Assembly (NCBI GenBank): GCA_026985945.1
Contig: JALSPN010000272.1
Location: 1-6,446, forward strand
Direction: 5' to 3'
Length of the DNA stretch: 6,446 nucleotides
Source of the DNA: Thermodesulfobacteriales bacterium
Lineage (GTDB): Bacteria > Desulfobacterota > Thermodesulfobacteria > Thermodesulfobacteriales > Thermodesulfatatoraceae
Positions 1 through 5,846 of this stretch are shown in pieces. Made by a program: the position numbers and the translations under genes. The first letter of the stretch is position 1. Each line of letters starts with the position of its first letter. The notes beneath the pieces are model-generated. The model saw only the letters and a list, made by a program, of their open reading frames with translations, did no database searches and had not been told where the DNA came from.

Positions 1-2
1 AG

Positions 3-104
3 GTGGCCCTTTACGAACGGAAAAAGGCCTGGGAAGAAGAAATTAGACGCCGAGACGAAGAAATAGACCGCCTGGAAGAAGAATGGAAAGACAGACCCAT
101 TTAA
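3..104 (+). CDS. C-terminal end of an unknown charged helical protein (partial)
   Basis: An open frame enters from the left edge and ends at TAA 102-104, giving 33 visible residues. The segment is almost entirely charged (for example KKAWEEEIRRRDEEIDRLEE) with Ile/Leu spaced as in a coiled coil, so it looks like the helical tail of a longer protein. The start lies outside the window and the family cannot be recognised. The frame overlaps the next gene by 22 bases (83-104), which suggests the two are co-transcribed and translationally coupled. Codon use resembles the neighbours. It could be a chance open frame, but the heptad-like composition and the tight junction argue for a real gene end. 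Confidence 0.6.
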   Translation: MALYERKKAWEEEIRRRDEEIDRLEEEWKDRPI

Positions 105-850
105 GTGCTCTTATTCCCCGAAAAACTCTTTCTCCTCCCCCTTCCGGAGCAGAAGATCTGGTGGTGGAAGTGGTCGGGGGGAGTTTACCGGTGAGAATCT
201 TTCCCGCCTCAAGCCAGGCCCCTATGGTCTTTTTCTTCCCGGCAGAAGGAGACACTCTCGATCATTACCATGAGCTGGGGAAAAATTTCCTCAGAGAGGA
301 CCTGACCCTGGCCCTCATCGGTTATCGAGGCATGAATGAAACACGCGGGGAAGTCTCTTTTGAAAGTATCTTTGAAGACGCCTTCCAGGCCTTTCAGGTC
401 ACTAGAGAGGCCCTGGCGGCCAAGGGTTTAAAAGGCCCCGTTTCTCTACTTGGGCGTTCTTTAGGGGCTGGAGTGGCCCTTAAGCTGGCGGTAAAAATCC
501 CTTCCGAGATTTCAGCCCTTATCCTTGACAGCCCCATTATCGATGGGCCTTCCTGGCTTGCCAAAAGAGGCCTTGACTACGAAAAAGATCCTTTTGAAAT
601 CCTCGCAAACATAAAAAAATGGCGCAAACCTCTCCTCATTTTTCAGGCCCAGTTGGACGAAGAAGTCTCTCTTCCCGAAGCGGAAAAATTGCTTATCTTT
701 TGTGCAGGGCATAACAAAAGGCTCCTTATTATGCCGGGATTCAGACGGGAGGAAACCATCGAAAAAGGAGGCCCTCTTTACGCGGAAACGATAGCAGAGC
801 TTCTTAACCGTCTGGCAAGCCGTTTTGGCCGACGCAGAAAGCTTCAGTAG
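83..850 (+). CDS. alpha/beta hydrolase-fold protein with incomplete catalytic set
   Basis: A 255-residue protein of the alpha/beta hydrolase superfamily, closest in pattern to the ABHD13/17-like 'serine aminopeptidase S33' group of esterases. Visible landmarks: beta strand MVFFF (48-52), YRG motif (81-83), nucleophile elbow GRSLGAG (124-130) with Ser126, strand ALILDSP (145-151), and the acid-bearing turn FQAQLDEE with Asp192. Two expected elements look lost. The HGxG-type oxyanion turn is FPAEGD (52-57), and the loop after the last strand reads GFRREE (219-224) where the family usually has a GHN-type catalytic His; the nearest His is 210. It may therefore be a non-catalytic or altered family member. 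No signal peptide is seen, so it is probably cytoplasmic. ATG 83 is preferred because residues 10-25 match the usual N-terminal strand region of this family; GTG 161 is a weaker alternative. Substrate unknown. Confidence 0.85.
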   Translation: MERQTHLSALIPRKTLSPPPSGAEDLVVEVVGGSLPVRIFPASSQAPMVFFFPAEGDTLDHYHELGKNFLREDLTLALIGYRGMNETRGEVSFESIFEDAFQAFQVTREALAAKGLKGPVSLLGRSLGAGVALKLAVKIPSEISALILDSPIIDGPSWLAKRGLDYEKDPFEILANIKKWRKPLLIFQAQLDEEVSLPEAEKLLIFCAGHNKRLLIMPGFRREETIEKGGPLYAETIAELLNRLASRFGRRRKLQ

Positions 851-859
851 GAGGTCGTT

Positions 860-1366
860 ATGAGCCGGAAAGGAAAAAAATGGATTACCGAGACCCAGGA
901 ATTTCAAACCACCGAAGATCCTTATCTTCCCAAGAAATATCCCAGCGGAGAGGCGATATGCCCCCGGTGTCATGCCGTCTTTCGCGATAAACGCTGGCTT
1001 CTTGACGAAGAATTCTACCAGGAGTTCAAAGACAGTGATCTGGTGCCTAAATTTCTCTGCCCCGGGTGTCGTAAGGCGGTAGATCGATATCCCATGGGTT
1101 ATCTTTATCTTTCCGGGCCTTTTTTTGAAGAACACAAAGAAGAAATCATGCGGGTAATCAACAACGAATACGAACGGGCCCGTAAAAACAATCCCTTACA
1201 GCAGATCATTTCCATTTACGAGGAAGATGGCCAGACCGTGGTGGAGACCACTACGGAAAACCTGGCCCAGAGATTGGGGCGGGCTGTTTATCGTGCCTAC
1301 AAAGGAGATCTCACCTTTAAGTGGTCTGAAGGCAACAAGCTCGTACGGGTTTACTGGGAACGTTAG
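860..1366 (+). CDS. BCAM0308-family zinc-ribbon protein
   Basis: A 168-residue soluble protein that I recognise as a member of the family annotated 'BCAM0308 family protein', whose function is not established. The N-terminal half carries CPRC (Cys34, Cys37) and CPGC (Cys67, Cys70), a four-cysteine zinc ribbon. The C-terminal half holds the family-typical stretch with NEYERARKNNPL, then a VVETTTENLAQRLGRA segment and a closing strand LVRVYWER. The two-part layout resembles the zinc ribbon of NMD3-type RNA-associated proteins, so an RNA- or ribosome-related role is possible, but this is inference. A strong Shine-Dalgarno AGGAGG at 849-854, overlapping the previous stop codon, fixes the ATG at 860. 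Eight bases separate its stop from the DksA-like gene, which also encodes a C4 zinc protein. Confidence 0.85.
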   Translation: MSRKGKKWITETQEFQTTEDPYLPKKYPSGEAICPRCHAVFRDKRWLLDEEFYQEFKDSDLVPKFLCPGCRKAVDRYPMGYLYLSGPFFEEHKEEIMRVINNEYERARKNNPLQQIISIYEEDGQTVVETTTENLAQRLGRAVYRAYKGDLTFKWSEGNKLVRVYWER

Positions 1367-1374
1367 GAGGAATT

Positions 1375-1764
1375 ATGAGTGAGAGGAGACCCCTTACTGA
1401 GGATGAAATCGCTTATTTCAAAGAAGCCCTCCTTAAGAGAAAGAAAGAACTCTGGCAGGAAGTAATTGAAACGCTTGAAAGAGAGGGGGCTGAGGAATAC
1501 CAGGATCTGATCCGGACAGTAAAAGAAGAAGAGGATTTGGCCCTGGCAGATATAAAAGAAGAGACTCTCCTGGGGCTTCTTGAGCCCAAGATTCGGGAGC
1601 TTGAAGAGATAGATCAGGCCCTTTTACGAATTGAGCTTGGAGAATACGGCCGTTGCATTGATTGCGGGAAATGGCTTCGTATCAAACGTCTGGAAATTAT
1701 GCCCTGGGCGGCTCGTTGTCGAGAATGCCAGGAAAAGTGGGAAAAATTAAAAGCCCTGGAATAG
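1375..1764 (+). CDS. TraR/DksA-family C4 zinc-finger transcription factor
   Basis: A 129-residue DksA-like protein. DksA-type proteins enter the secondary channel of RNA polymerase and, often with ppGpp, alter initiation at stringently controlled promoters. It begins at the residue matching position ~33 of E. coli DksA and so lacks that N-terminal extension. Residues 10-88 form the coiled coil. The zinc finger has CIDC (Cys94, Cys97) and CREC (Cys115, Cys118), with the same spacing as E. coli Cys114/117/135/138. Counting back from the finger without gaps, the coiled-coil tip DxxDxA (E. coli Asp71, Asp74, Ala76) aligns with EEEDLA, so Asp54 and Ala56 are kept and Glu51 replaces the first Asp. 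AGGAGG at 1365-1370 lies four bases before ATG. Its TAG is followed at once by the ATG of the pgsA-like gene. Confidence 0.92.
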   Translation: MSERRPLTEDEIAYFKEALLKRKKELWQEVIETLEREGAEEYQDLIRTVKEEEDLALADIKEETLLGLLEPKIRELEEIDQALLRIELGEYGRCIDCGKWLRIKRLEIMPWAARCRECQEKWEKLKALE

Positions 1765-2718
1765 ATGAAAATTACCGCCAACCGCCTGACTTTTTTGAGA
1801 ATAATTCTCCTGCCACTGCCCTGTCTTCTTCTTTACGGAGGCCCGGGGGCCAAACTCGCAGCCCTGGGGATGGGGTCTCTTCTGGGGCTTACCGATTATT
1901 TTGATGGTAAACTTGCCAGACGGCAGGGAGTTACCCGCTTAGGGGCTTTCCTGGATCCGATTGCAGACAAAATCTTTGTCTCCACCCTTTATTTCTATCT
2001 GGCACGCCTGGGTTTTCTGCCTTTGTGGCTTGTGGGGGTCATCCTTTTGAGAGAATTTCTGGTCTCTTCTTTGCGCCCGAAGGTTTCCGGCAATCTTCCG
2101 GTAGTATGGTTGGCCAAGGTCAAAACCACTATTCAAATGTTGGGGGCTGCCCTTCTGGTGGCCATAGGGGCCTTCCCGGAATGGGCCTTTTATTTTTTTC
2201 TCTTTGCGGCGGGGATTATCTGGCTCGGGATTTTTCTTAGCAAATTACCTTTTTCAAAGGCCGTTTTTCTGGGCATTATGGCCCTCGTATTGCCTCTTGT
2301 AGGGCATCTTCCGGCTGAAAAGGCAGCTTTTGTCTTGGGGCTTGGCCTTTTCTTGATCACCTGGCTTTCAGCCACGTCTTATCTCCAAAAAGCTTTTCAC
2401 TCTCTCCGGTTGAGGGAAGGATTTGAAGTCTTTCTGGAGGTGCTCTTACCCCTTTTGGCCCTTCTGGGTTCGGCCAAGCTTAAAGGTCTCCTGGGGCTTC
2501 TTCCTCCGGCCGTTTTGGTCCTTTTCTTTTTGAGAGCCGCCCTTTTGCTCATTAAGCCTGCTTCCTTCTCTCAACTGGCGATCTTTCTCCTGGGGGTTTC
2601 TGGCCTTCTGGCCCTTGTTTTCCCTTCTTTTTTGGCGCCCTGGATGTTACTTTTGGGGGTCTATTTTATGGCTGAGGTTTTTGCCCTTTTTAAAGGGCGC
2701 TGGCAGCTTCTGGCCTAA
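1765..2718 (+). CDS. pgsA: CDP-diacylglycerol--glycerol-3-phosphate 3-phosphatidyltransferase, extended form
   Basis: A polytopic membrane protein of the CDP-alcohol phosphatidyltransferase family. PgsA makes phosphatidylglycerophosphate from CDP-diacylglycerol and glycerol 3-phosphate. The signature reads D44-x2-D47-G48-x2-A51-R52-x7-G60-x3-D64-x3-D68, with all acidic ligands present. The start NRLTFLRIILLP (6-17), REFLVSSLR (96-104) and WLAKVKTTIQM (115-125) are typical of PgsA rather than of cardiolipin or phosphatidylserine synthases. Bacterial PgsA is usually about 180-200 residues; this one has 317. A segment near 196-213 (LFLITWLSATSYLQKAF) resembles the usual last helix, which suggests an internal insertion near 135-185 and a C-terminal extension near 215-317 with three or four more hydrophobic segments. 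ATG directly follows the dksA-like stop with no gap and only a weak Shine-Dalgarno, so translation is probably coupled. Confidence 0.87.
   Translation: MKITANRLTFLRIILLPLPCLLLYGGPGAKLAALGMGSLLGLTDYFDGKLARRQGVTRLGAFLDPIADKIFVSTLYFYLARLGFLPLWLVGVILLREFLVSSLRPKVSGNLPVVWLAKVKTTIQMLGAALLVAIGAFPEWAFYFFLFAAGIIWLGIFLSKLPFSKAVFLGIMALVLPLVGHLPAEKAAFVLGLGLFLITWLSATSYLQKAFHSLRLREGFEVFLEVLLPLLALLGSAKLKGLLGLLPPAVLVLFFLRAALLLIKPASFSQLAIFLLGVSGLLALVFPSFLAPWMLLLGVYFMAEVFALFKGRWQLLA
2683..2698. repeat. perfect 16-bp inverted repeat at the 3' end of pgsA
   Basis: GCCCTTT at 2683-2689 and AAAGGGC at 2692-2698 form a short perfect hairpin inside the last codons of pgsA. It lies 17 bases beyond the argA stop for minus-strand transcripts. 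No U-tract follows on either strand (minus reads AAAAACC after it), so it is not a canonical intrinsic terminator. It could still slow polymerase or protect 3' ends at the convergent junction, or simply reflect codons for Ala-Leu-Phe-Lys-Gly-Arg. Confidence 0.3.
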
Positions 2719-3188
2719 AATTCTTCTTCAGGGAAGATTTTTTTTATCAGGGCTTCTTCGTCACATTCCGGAAATTTGGGGCACTTTACACAATCAGCCC
2801 AAACTTTGTGAGGAAGGGTGTTTTTTTCGATGGGTTCGAACCCAAGTTTTTGAAAAAAATAAGGGGAATTGGTTAGGACAAATACTTTGGGAATGCCAAG
2901 TTCTTCCGCCTCTTCGAGACAGGCCTTGACTAACTGGGCTCCAACTCCTTCGCCTTGATACTCTTCGCTTACCACCAGAGACCGTATCTCTGCCAGGTCT
3001 TCCCAGCAGATATGAAGGGCACAGGCGCCGGCAATGAGATCTTTCCCCTCCGGGGCAAAGACAAAAAATTCCCGGATGTTTTCGTAAATCTCGGCCAGGG
3101 GCCTGGGAATCACCTGCCCGGTTTTGGCAAAGTGACTTATCAGACGGTGAATATCCCGGGCATCCCGAATCTGTGCCTTACGGATCAT
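2715..3188 (-). CDS. argA: short GNAT-type N-acetylglutamate synthase
   Basis: A 157-residue GNAT acetyltransferase of the stand-alone N-acetylglutamate synthase type found in many deltaproteobacteria-like anaerobes. The reaction is acetyl-CoA + L-glutamate to N-acetylglutamate, the first step of arginine synthesis. The acetyl-CoA loop is Q78-G-E-G81-V-G83 after strand AEIRSLVV (66-73). FFQKLGF (111-117) is the typical C-terminal GNAT motif. The tail LPHKVWADCVKCPKFPECDE (125-144) is characteristic of this subfamily and gives His127, Cys133, Cys136 and Cys142 as a possible metal site. There is no amino-acid-kinase domain, unlike E. coli ArgA. The start ATG shares ATGA with the SPOR gene stop (3185-3188) and has only a weak Shine-Dalgarno, so coupling is likely. 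The tail-to-tail overlap with pgsA is 4 bases. Position two genes after argS supports an arginine role; a different acetyl acceptor cannot be excluded. Confidence 0.82.
   Translation of the reverse strand: MIRKAQIRDARDIHRLISHFAKTGQVIPRPLAEIYENIREFFVFAPEGKDLIAGACALHICWEDLAEIRSLVVSEEYQGEGVGAQLVKACLEEAEELGIPKVFVLTNSPYFFQKLGFEPIEKNTLPHKVWADCVKCPKFPECDEEALIKKIFPEEEF
2717..2745 (+). terminator. possible weak intrinsic terminator of the plus-strand run, inside argA coding
   Basis: Just after the pgsA stop, AAAA-t-TCTTC (2717-2726) can pair with GAAGA-TTTT (2733-2741) around a six-base loop, and the sequence continues to a run of eight T (2738-2745). A hairpin followed by U residues is the form of an intrinsic terminator. 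The stem is AT-rich with a bulge, so it would be weak at high temperature. The same bases encode the C-terminal Phe-Pro-Glu-Glu-Glu-Phe region of the opposing argA gene. Low confidence. Confidence 0.3.
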
Positions 3189-3844
3189 TTTTCAAGTTTT
3201 AACTTCTGGATGTAAAAGGCCTTTAATTTTTCTTTCTTTTTTAGTTGTTCACCAAAGGTTCGGGCTTCAGAAATGGTTTTAAAACGCCCCACATAGATGC
3301 GATACCAGGTCCCCTTCTGAGGTAAGACCACTTTTCGGAAAAAGGCCTCGTACCCCTTATCCTGCAAATATTTTACATATTTGCGGGCCTCTTCCACGCT
3401 CCTCAGAGAAGCAATCTGGACGGAGTAAAATGCTTCGGGACGTTTCTTTTCCCTGGAGGTGGCTTTGGGCGGGGAGGTTTTGCGAGAAGTCTTAGCGACT
3501 TTTTCTTTTTTGGGTTTCGGTGAAGGAGTCTGGGGTTGCAAAGAGGGTCTGGAAACCGGAAGGAAGGGAGGTTCTTCTTTTGGGGCTTGAGGGGTAAATT
3601 TTTTCTCGGCCAGAGGCGGAGGGGTTACTTCTTCAAATACCGGAGGAGGAGCTTTTTTTGAGGAGAGGGCCTTTTCGCTAACAGGAGAAGAAAGCTTTTG
3701 AACCCGGTTTCCCACGACACGCTGACCAAAATAGAACCCCAGGACGAACATCCACAAGAAGAGACAGATCAAAAGACCGAGGGAGAAAATCAGCCCGGGC
3801 CAGCCGAGCTGAAACTGAAAGCGTTTTTTCTTTTTGTTAGCCAT
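3185..3844 (-). CDS. membrane-anchored SPOR-domain protein
   Basis: A 219-residue bitopic protein. A positively charged N-terminus (MANKKKKR) precedes one transmembrane helix at about 14-40. A Pro/Lys-rich disordered linker follows at about 60-137, and a C-terminal SPOR domain at about 138-214 begins YSVQIASLRSVEEARKYVKY and includes WYRIYVGRFKTISEA. SPOR domains bind denuded peptidoglycan glycan strands and often localise proteins to the division septum, so the domain is expected in the periplasm with the N-terminus inside. FtsN, DedD and RlpA are known examples, but this protein is not clearly any of them. Start and stop are fixed by context: TAATG is shared with argS (one-base overlap), GGAG at 3853-3856 (minus strand) is a good Shine-Dalgarno eight bases upstream, and ATGA is shared with argA. 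An SPOR gene after argS is, from memory, a recurring arrangement in related bacteria. Confidence 0.9.
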   Translation of the reverse strand: MANKKKKRFQFQLGWPGLIFSLGLLICLFLWMFVLGFYFGQRVVGNRVQKLSSPVSEKALSSKKAPPPVFEEVTPPPLAEKKFTPQAPKEEPPFLPVSRPSLQPQTPSPKPKKEKVAKTSRKTSPPKATSREKKRPEAFYSVQIASLRSVEEARKYVKYLQDKGYEAFFRKVVLPQKGTWYRIYVGRFKTISEARTFGEQLKKKEKLKAFYIQKLKLEK

Positions 3845-5511
3845 TACATTCTCTCCGGTGCTGAAACTCCCAGAAGATCAAGACCTGTGGCCAGGACCTG
3901 TTTGACTGCTCTGGCCAGCACTAAACGGGCCTGGCTCCGTGAAATATCCTCACTCAAAAACCGATGTTTAGTGTAATAATCGTGGAGAGCGGTGGCTAGA
4001 TCCAGAAGATAAAAAGTGAGCAGGTGGGGTTCCAGCTTGCTTACGCAGGCTTCAATGGTATCGGGAAAATAATCAAGGAGCTTGAGGAGAGAGAAATCTT
4101 CCGGGGTATCAAGCAGGGAAAGATCGGCCTCTTCAGAAGAAATTTTGGAGATGCCAGCCTCTTTTGCCTTTCGGAAGAGGCTTGCCAAACGGGCGTGAGC
4201 ATACTGGACATAATAGACCGGGTTTTCGCGGCTCTGTTTTTTGGCAAGCTCTACATCAAAATCAAGCGGGCTATCCGCCCGACGGGTGAGAAAAATAAAA
4301 CGGGTGGCATCCCTCCCTACCTCTTCGAGAAGTTCCCTGAGGGTAACAAACTCGCCAGCCCGCGTTGACATGCTTTTGAGACGGCCAGCTTCGAGGAGAT
4401 TTACCATCTGGATGAGAAGAACCTGCAGCCTATCTGGTGAAAGGCCAAAGGCTTTAATCACCGCTTTAAGACGGGGGACATAGCCGTGGTGATCAGCTCC
4501 CCAAATATCCACCACCAGATCATAGCCACGGACAAAGAATTTGTGATAGTGGTAGGCAATATCGGAGGCAAAATAGGTAGGCTCTCCGCTGGCCCGAATT
4601 ACGACCCGGTCTTTTTCGTCTCCGAAATCCCGGGCGCGAAACCAGACGGCTCCTTCTTTTTCATAAAGAAGCCCTTTTTCTTTGAGAAAATTCAGAGCCT
4701 TTTCCACAAGGCCTTCTTCGTAAAGCTTTTTCTCTGAAAACCAGCAGTCGTAATAGACTCCAAAATCTTTGAGATCTTTTTTGATCCCCTCTAAAATGAT
4801 TTTCAGGGCAAAATTTTTGGCCTCTTCTAGGGCCTCTTCTTCGGAAAATTTTAAGAAGTCGGGGTTTTCTTTGAGGAGTTGCCGGGCAATCTCACGGATA
4901 TATTCGCCGCGATAATGATCTTCGGGGAAGTCGATCTCTTCTCCTGAAAGCTCTCTGGCGCGGAGATAGACGGAGCGGCCAAGGATTTTCATCTGTCGTC
5001 CGACGTCGTTTATGTAATATTCCTTCTCTACCTTGAAACCCGCAAAGGAGAGAAGACGCGCCAGGGTATCTCCTACCGCCGCCCCTCGACCATGACCGAT
5101 ATGAAGGGGCCCGGTGGGATTGGCGGAAACAAATTCCACCTGGACTTTTTGCCCCTTTCCATAGTCTAGGCGACCGTAATCAGGCCCTTCTTTTTCGATG
5201 AAGCGCGGGACCTGTTGCCAGTAAGAGGGAGCAATGAAGAAGTTGATGAACCCCGGGCCGGCAACTTCTACTTTTTCAAAGAGGTCCTGGCGGGCGGCCA
5301 GTCTTTCGGCAAACCAGGAGGCCAGCTCACGGGGGTTTTGACGTGTCTGGCCTGCAAGACTCAGGGCTACGTTGGTGGCGTAGTCCCCATGTTCTTTTAC
5401 TTTAGGAGGCTCCACCTGAAAACGGGGTTTAATATCCGCTGGCAAAAGCCCTTCTCTTTGGGCCTCTAAGATTTTTTTTTGAATTTCTTCCGCAATAAGC
5501 TTGGCAATCAT
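3844..5511 (-). CDS. argS: arginyl-tRNA synthetase
   Basis: Class I cytoplasmic arginyl-tRNA synthetase, which charges tRNA-Arg with arginine using ATP. It has 555 residues, a normal length. The N-terminal tRNA D-loop recognition (Add-1) domain spans about 1-95. The catalytic core holds FVSANPTGPLHIGHGRG with HIGH at 137-140, YYINDVGRQ (166-173), GADHHGYVPRL (338-348) and the KMSK-equivalent loop KSMSTRAGEF (379-388). The all-helical DALR anticodon-binding domain spans about 430-555 and ends in the family-typical GVSAPERM. The frame is open to an ATG at 5547, but ATG 5511 is chosen because it begins the conserved MIAKLIAEEI segment and forms an ATGA overlap with the stop of the upstream gene. 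The extra 12 residues of the longer form (LHPGRHPQG) do not resemble ArgS. The argS stop TAA shares its last A with the SPOR start. A run of nine A (minus strand) covers codons 11-14. Confidence 0.97.
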   Translation of the reverse strand: MIAKLIAEEIQKKILEAQREGLLPADIKPRFQVEPPKVKEHGDYATNVALSLAGQTRQNPRELASWFAERLAARQDLFEKVEVAGPGFINFFIAPSYWQQVPRFIEKEGPDYGRLDYGKGQKVQVEFVSANPTGPLHIGHGRGAAVGDTLARLLSFAGFKVEKEYYINDVGRQMKILGRSVYLRARELSGEEIDFPEDHYRGEYIREIARQLLKENPDFLKFSEEEALEEAKNFALKIILEGIKKDLKDFGVYYDCWFSEKKLYEEGLVEKALNFLKEKGLLYEKEGAVWFRARDFGDEKDRVVIRASGEPTYFASDIAYHYHKFFVRGYDLVVDIWGADHHGYVPRLKAVIKAFGLSPDRLQVLLIQMVNLLEAGRLKSMSTRAGEFVTLRELLEEVGRDATRFIFLTRRADSPLDFDVELAKKQSRENPVYYVQYAHARLASLFRKAKEAGISKISSEEADLSLLDTPEDFSLLKLLDYFPDTIEACVSKLEPHLLTFYLLDLATALHDYYTKHRFLSEDISRSQARLVLARAVKQVLATGLDLLGVSAPERM

Positions 5512-5846
5512 GCCTTGAGGGTGACGTCCCGGGTGAAGTCTGGACAACGAAAGGGGCTTCCGGTATCCCGGCTAAATCTCTTCTGGCAGGTTTCTCGCCA
5601 GGCGCAAATGGCACAAAGGGCAAGTTCTTCCGCCAGAGAACCCGACTCCGCTATTATTTTGGCCTCGGCAAGCTTAAGCCTGGCAGAAGCCAAAAGGAGA
5701 GAAGCCTCCTTGAGCTTGGCAGCCAGACGGGGCTCGCCCTCTTCCTCCAGCCTTTCGGCCCAATTTTCCAGCTCTTGGCCGTGTTCCGCCAGATGTTCCT
5801 CCCAGTGGGGGAGGATTTTTTGGAGTTTCTCTTTAGTTTCATTCAT
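5508..5846 (-). CDS. unknown small protein with His ladder and four-cysteine C-terminal motif
   Basis: A 112-residue soluble protein of no named family that I can assign. Residues 1-68 are predicted as charged, Ala/Leu/Glu-rich helices. The first helix carries HWEEHLAEH, placing His14, His18 and His22 at i, i+4, i+8 on one face. Residues 78-106 form a second part, CAICAWRETC (Cys78, Cys81, Cys87) followed by RCPDFTRDV (Cys101), a C-x2-C-x5-C-x13-C arrangement that could bind zinc or an Fe-S cluster. It sits between a CooT-family nickel protein (8-base overlap upstream) and argS (ATGA overlap downstream), so it is translated with both. The setting and the His/Cys ligands suggest metal handling or sensing, which is inference. 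Start ATG 5846 has AAGGG about eight bases upstream on the minus strand. Confidence 0.85.
   Translation of the reverse strand: MNETKEKLQKILPHWEEHLAEHGQELENWAERLEEEGEPRLAAKLKEASLLLASARLKLAEAKIIAESGSLAEELALCAICAWRETCQKRFSRDTGSPFRCPDFTRDVTLKA

Noticed and set aside
161..850. Alternative GTG start at 161 for the alpha/beta hydrolase
   Set aside because: It would remove residues that match the family's N-terminal strand region, and its GGAG is about 11 bases away; ATG 83 fits better despite a weak Shine-Dalgarno.
512..1135. Long minus-strand open frame antisense to the hydrolase and BCAM0308-family genes
   Set aside because: It runs across two well-supported plus-strand genes, its protein matches no family pattern, and it has no ribosome site; it is a reading-frame shadow.
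1894..1968. CDP-alcohol phosphatidyltransferase motif of PgsA has 7 rather than the more usual 8 residues between AR and G
   Set aside because: As I recall, the published signature allows 7 or 8, and all catalytic residues are present, so this is probably normal variation.
5512..5547. Longer ArgS start at ATG 5547 adding 12 residues
   Set aside because: The extra residues do not resemble ArgS N-termini, and ATG 5511 gives both the conserved start and a clean ATGA overlap with the upstream stop.
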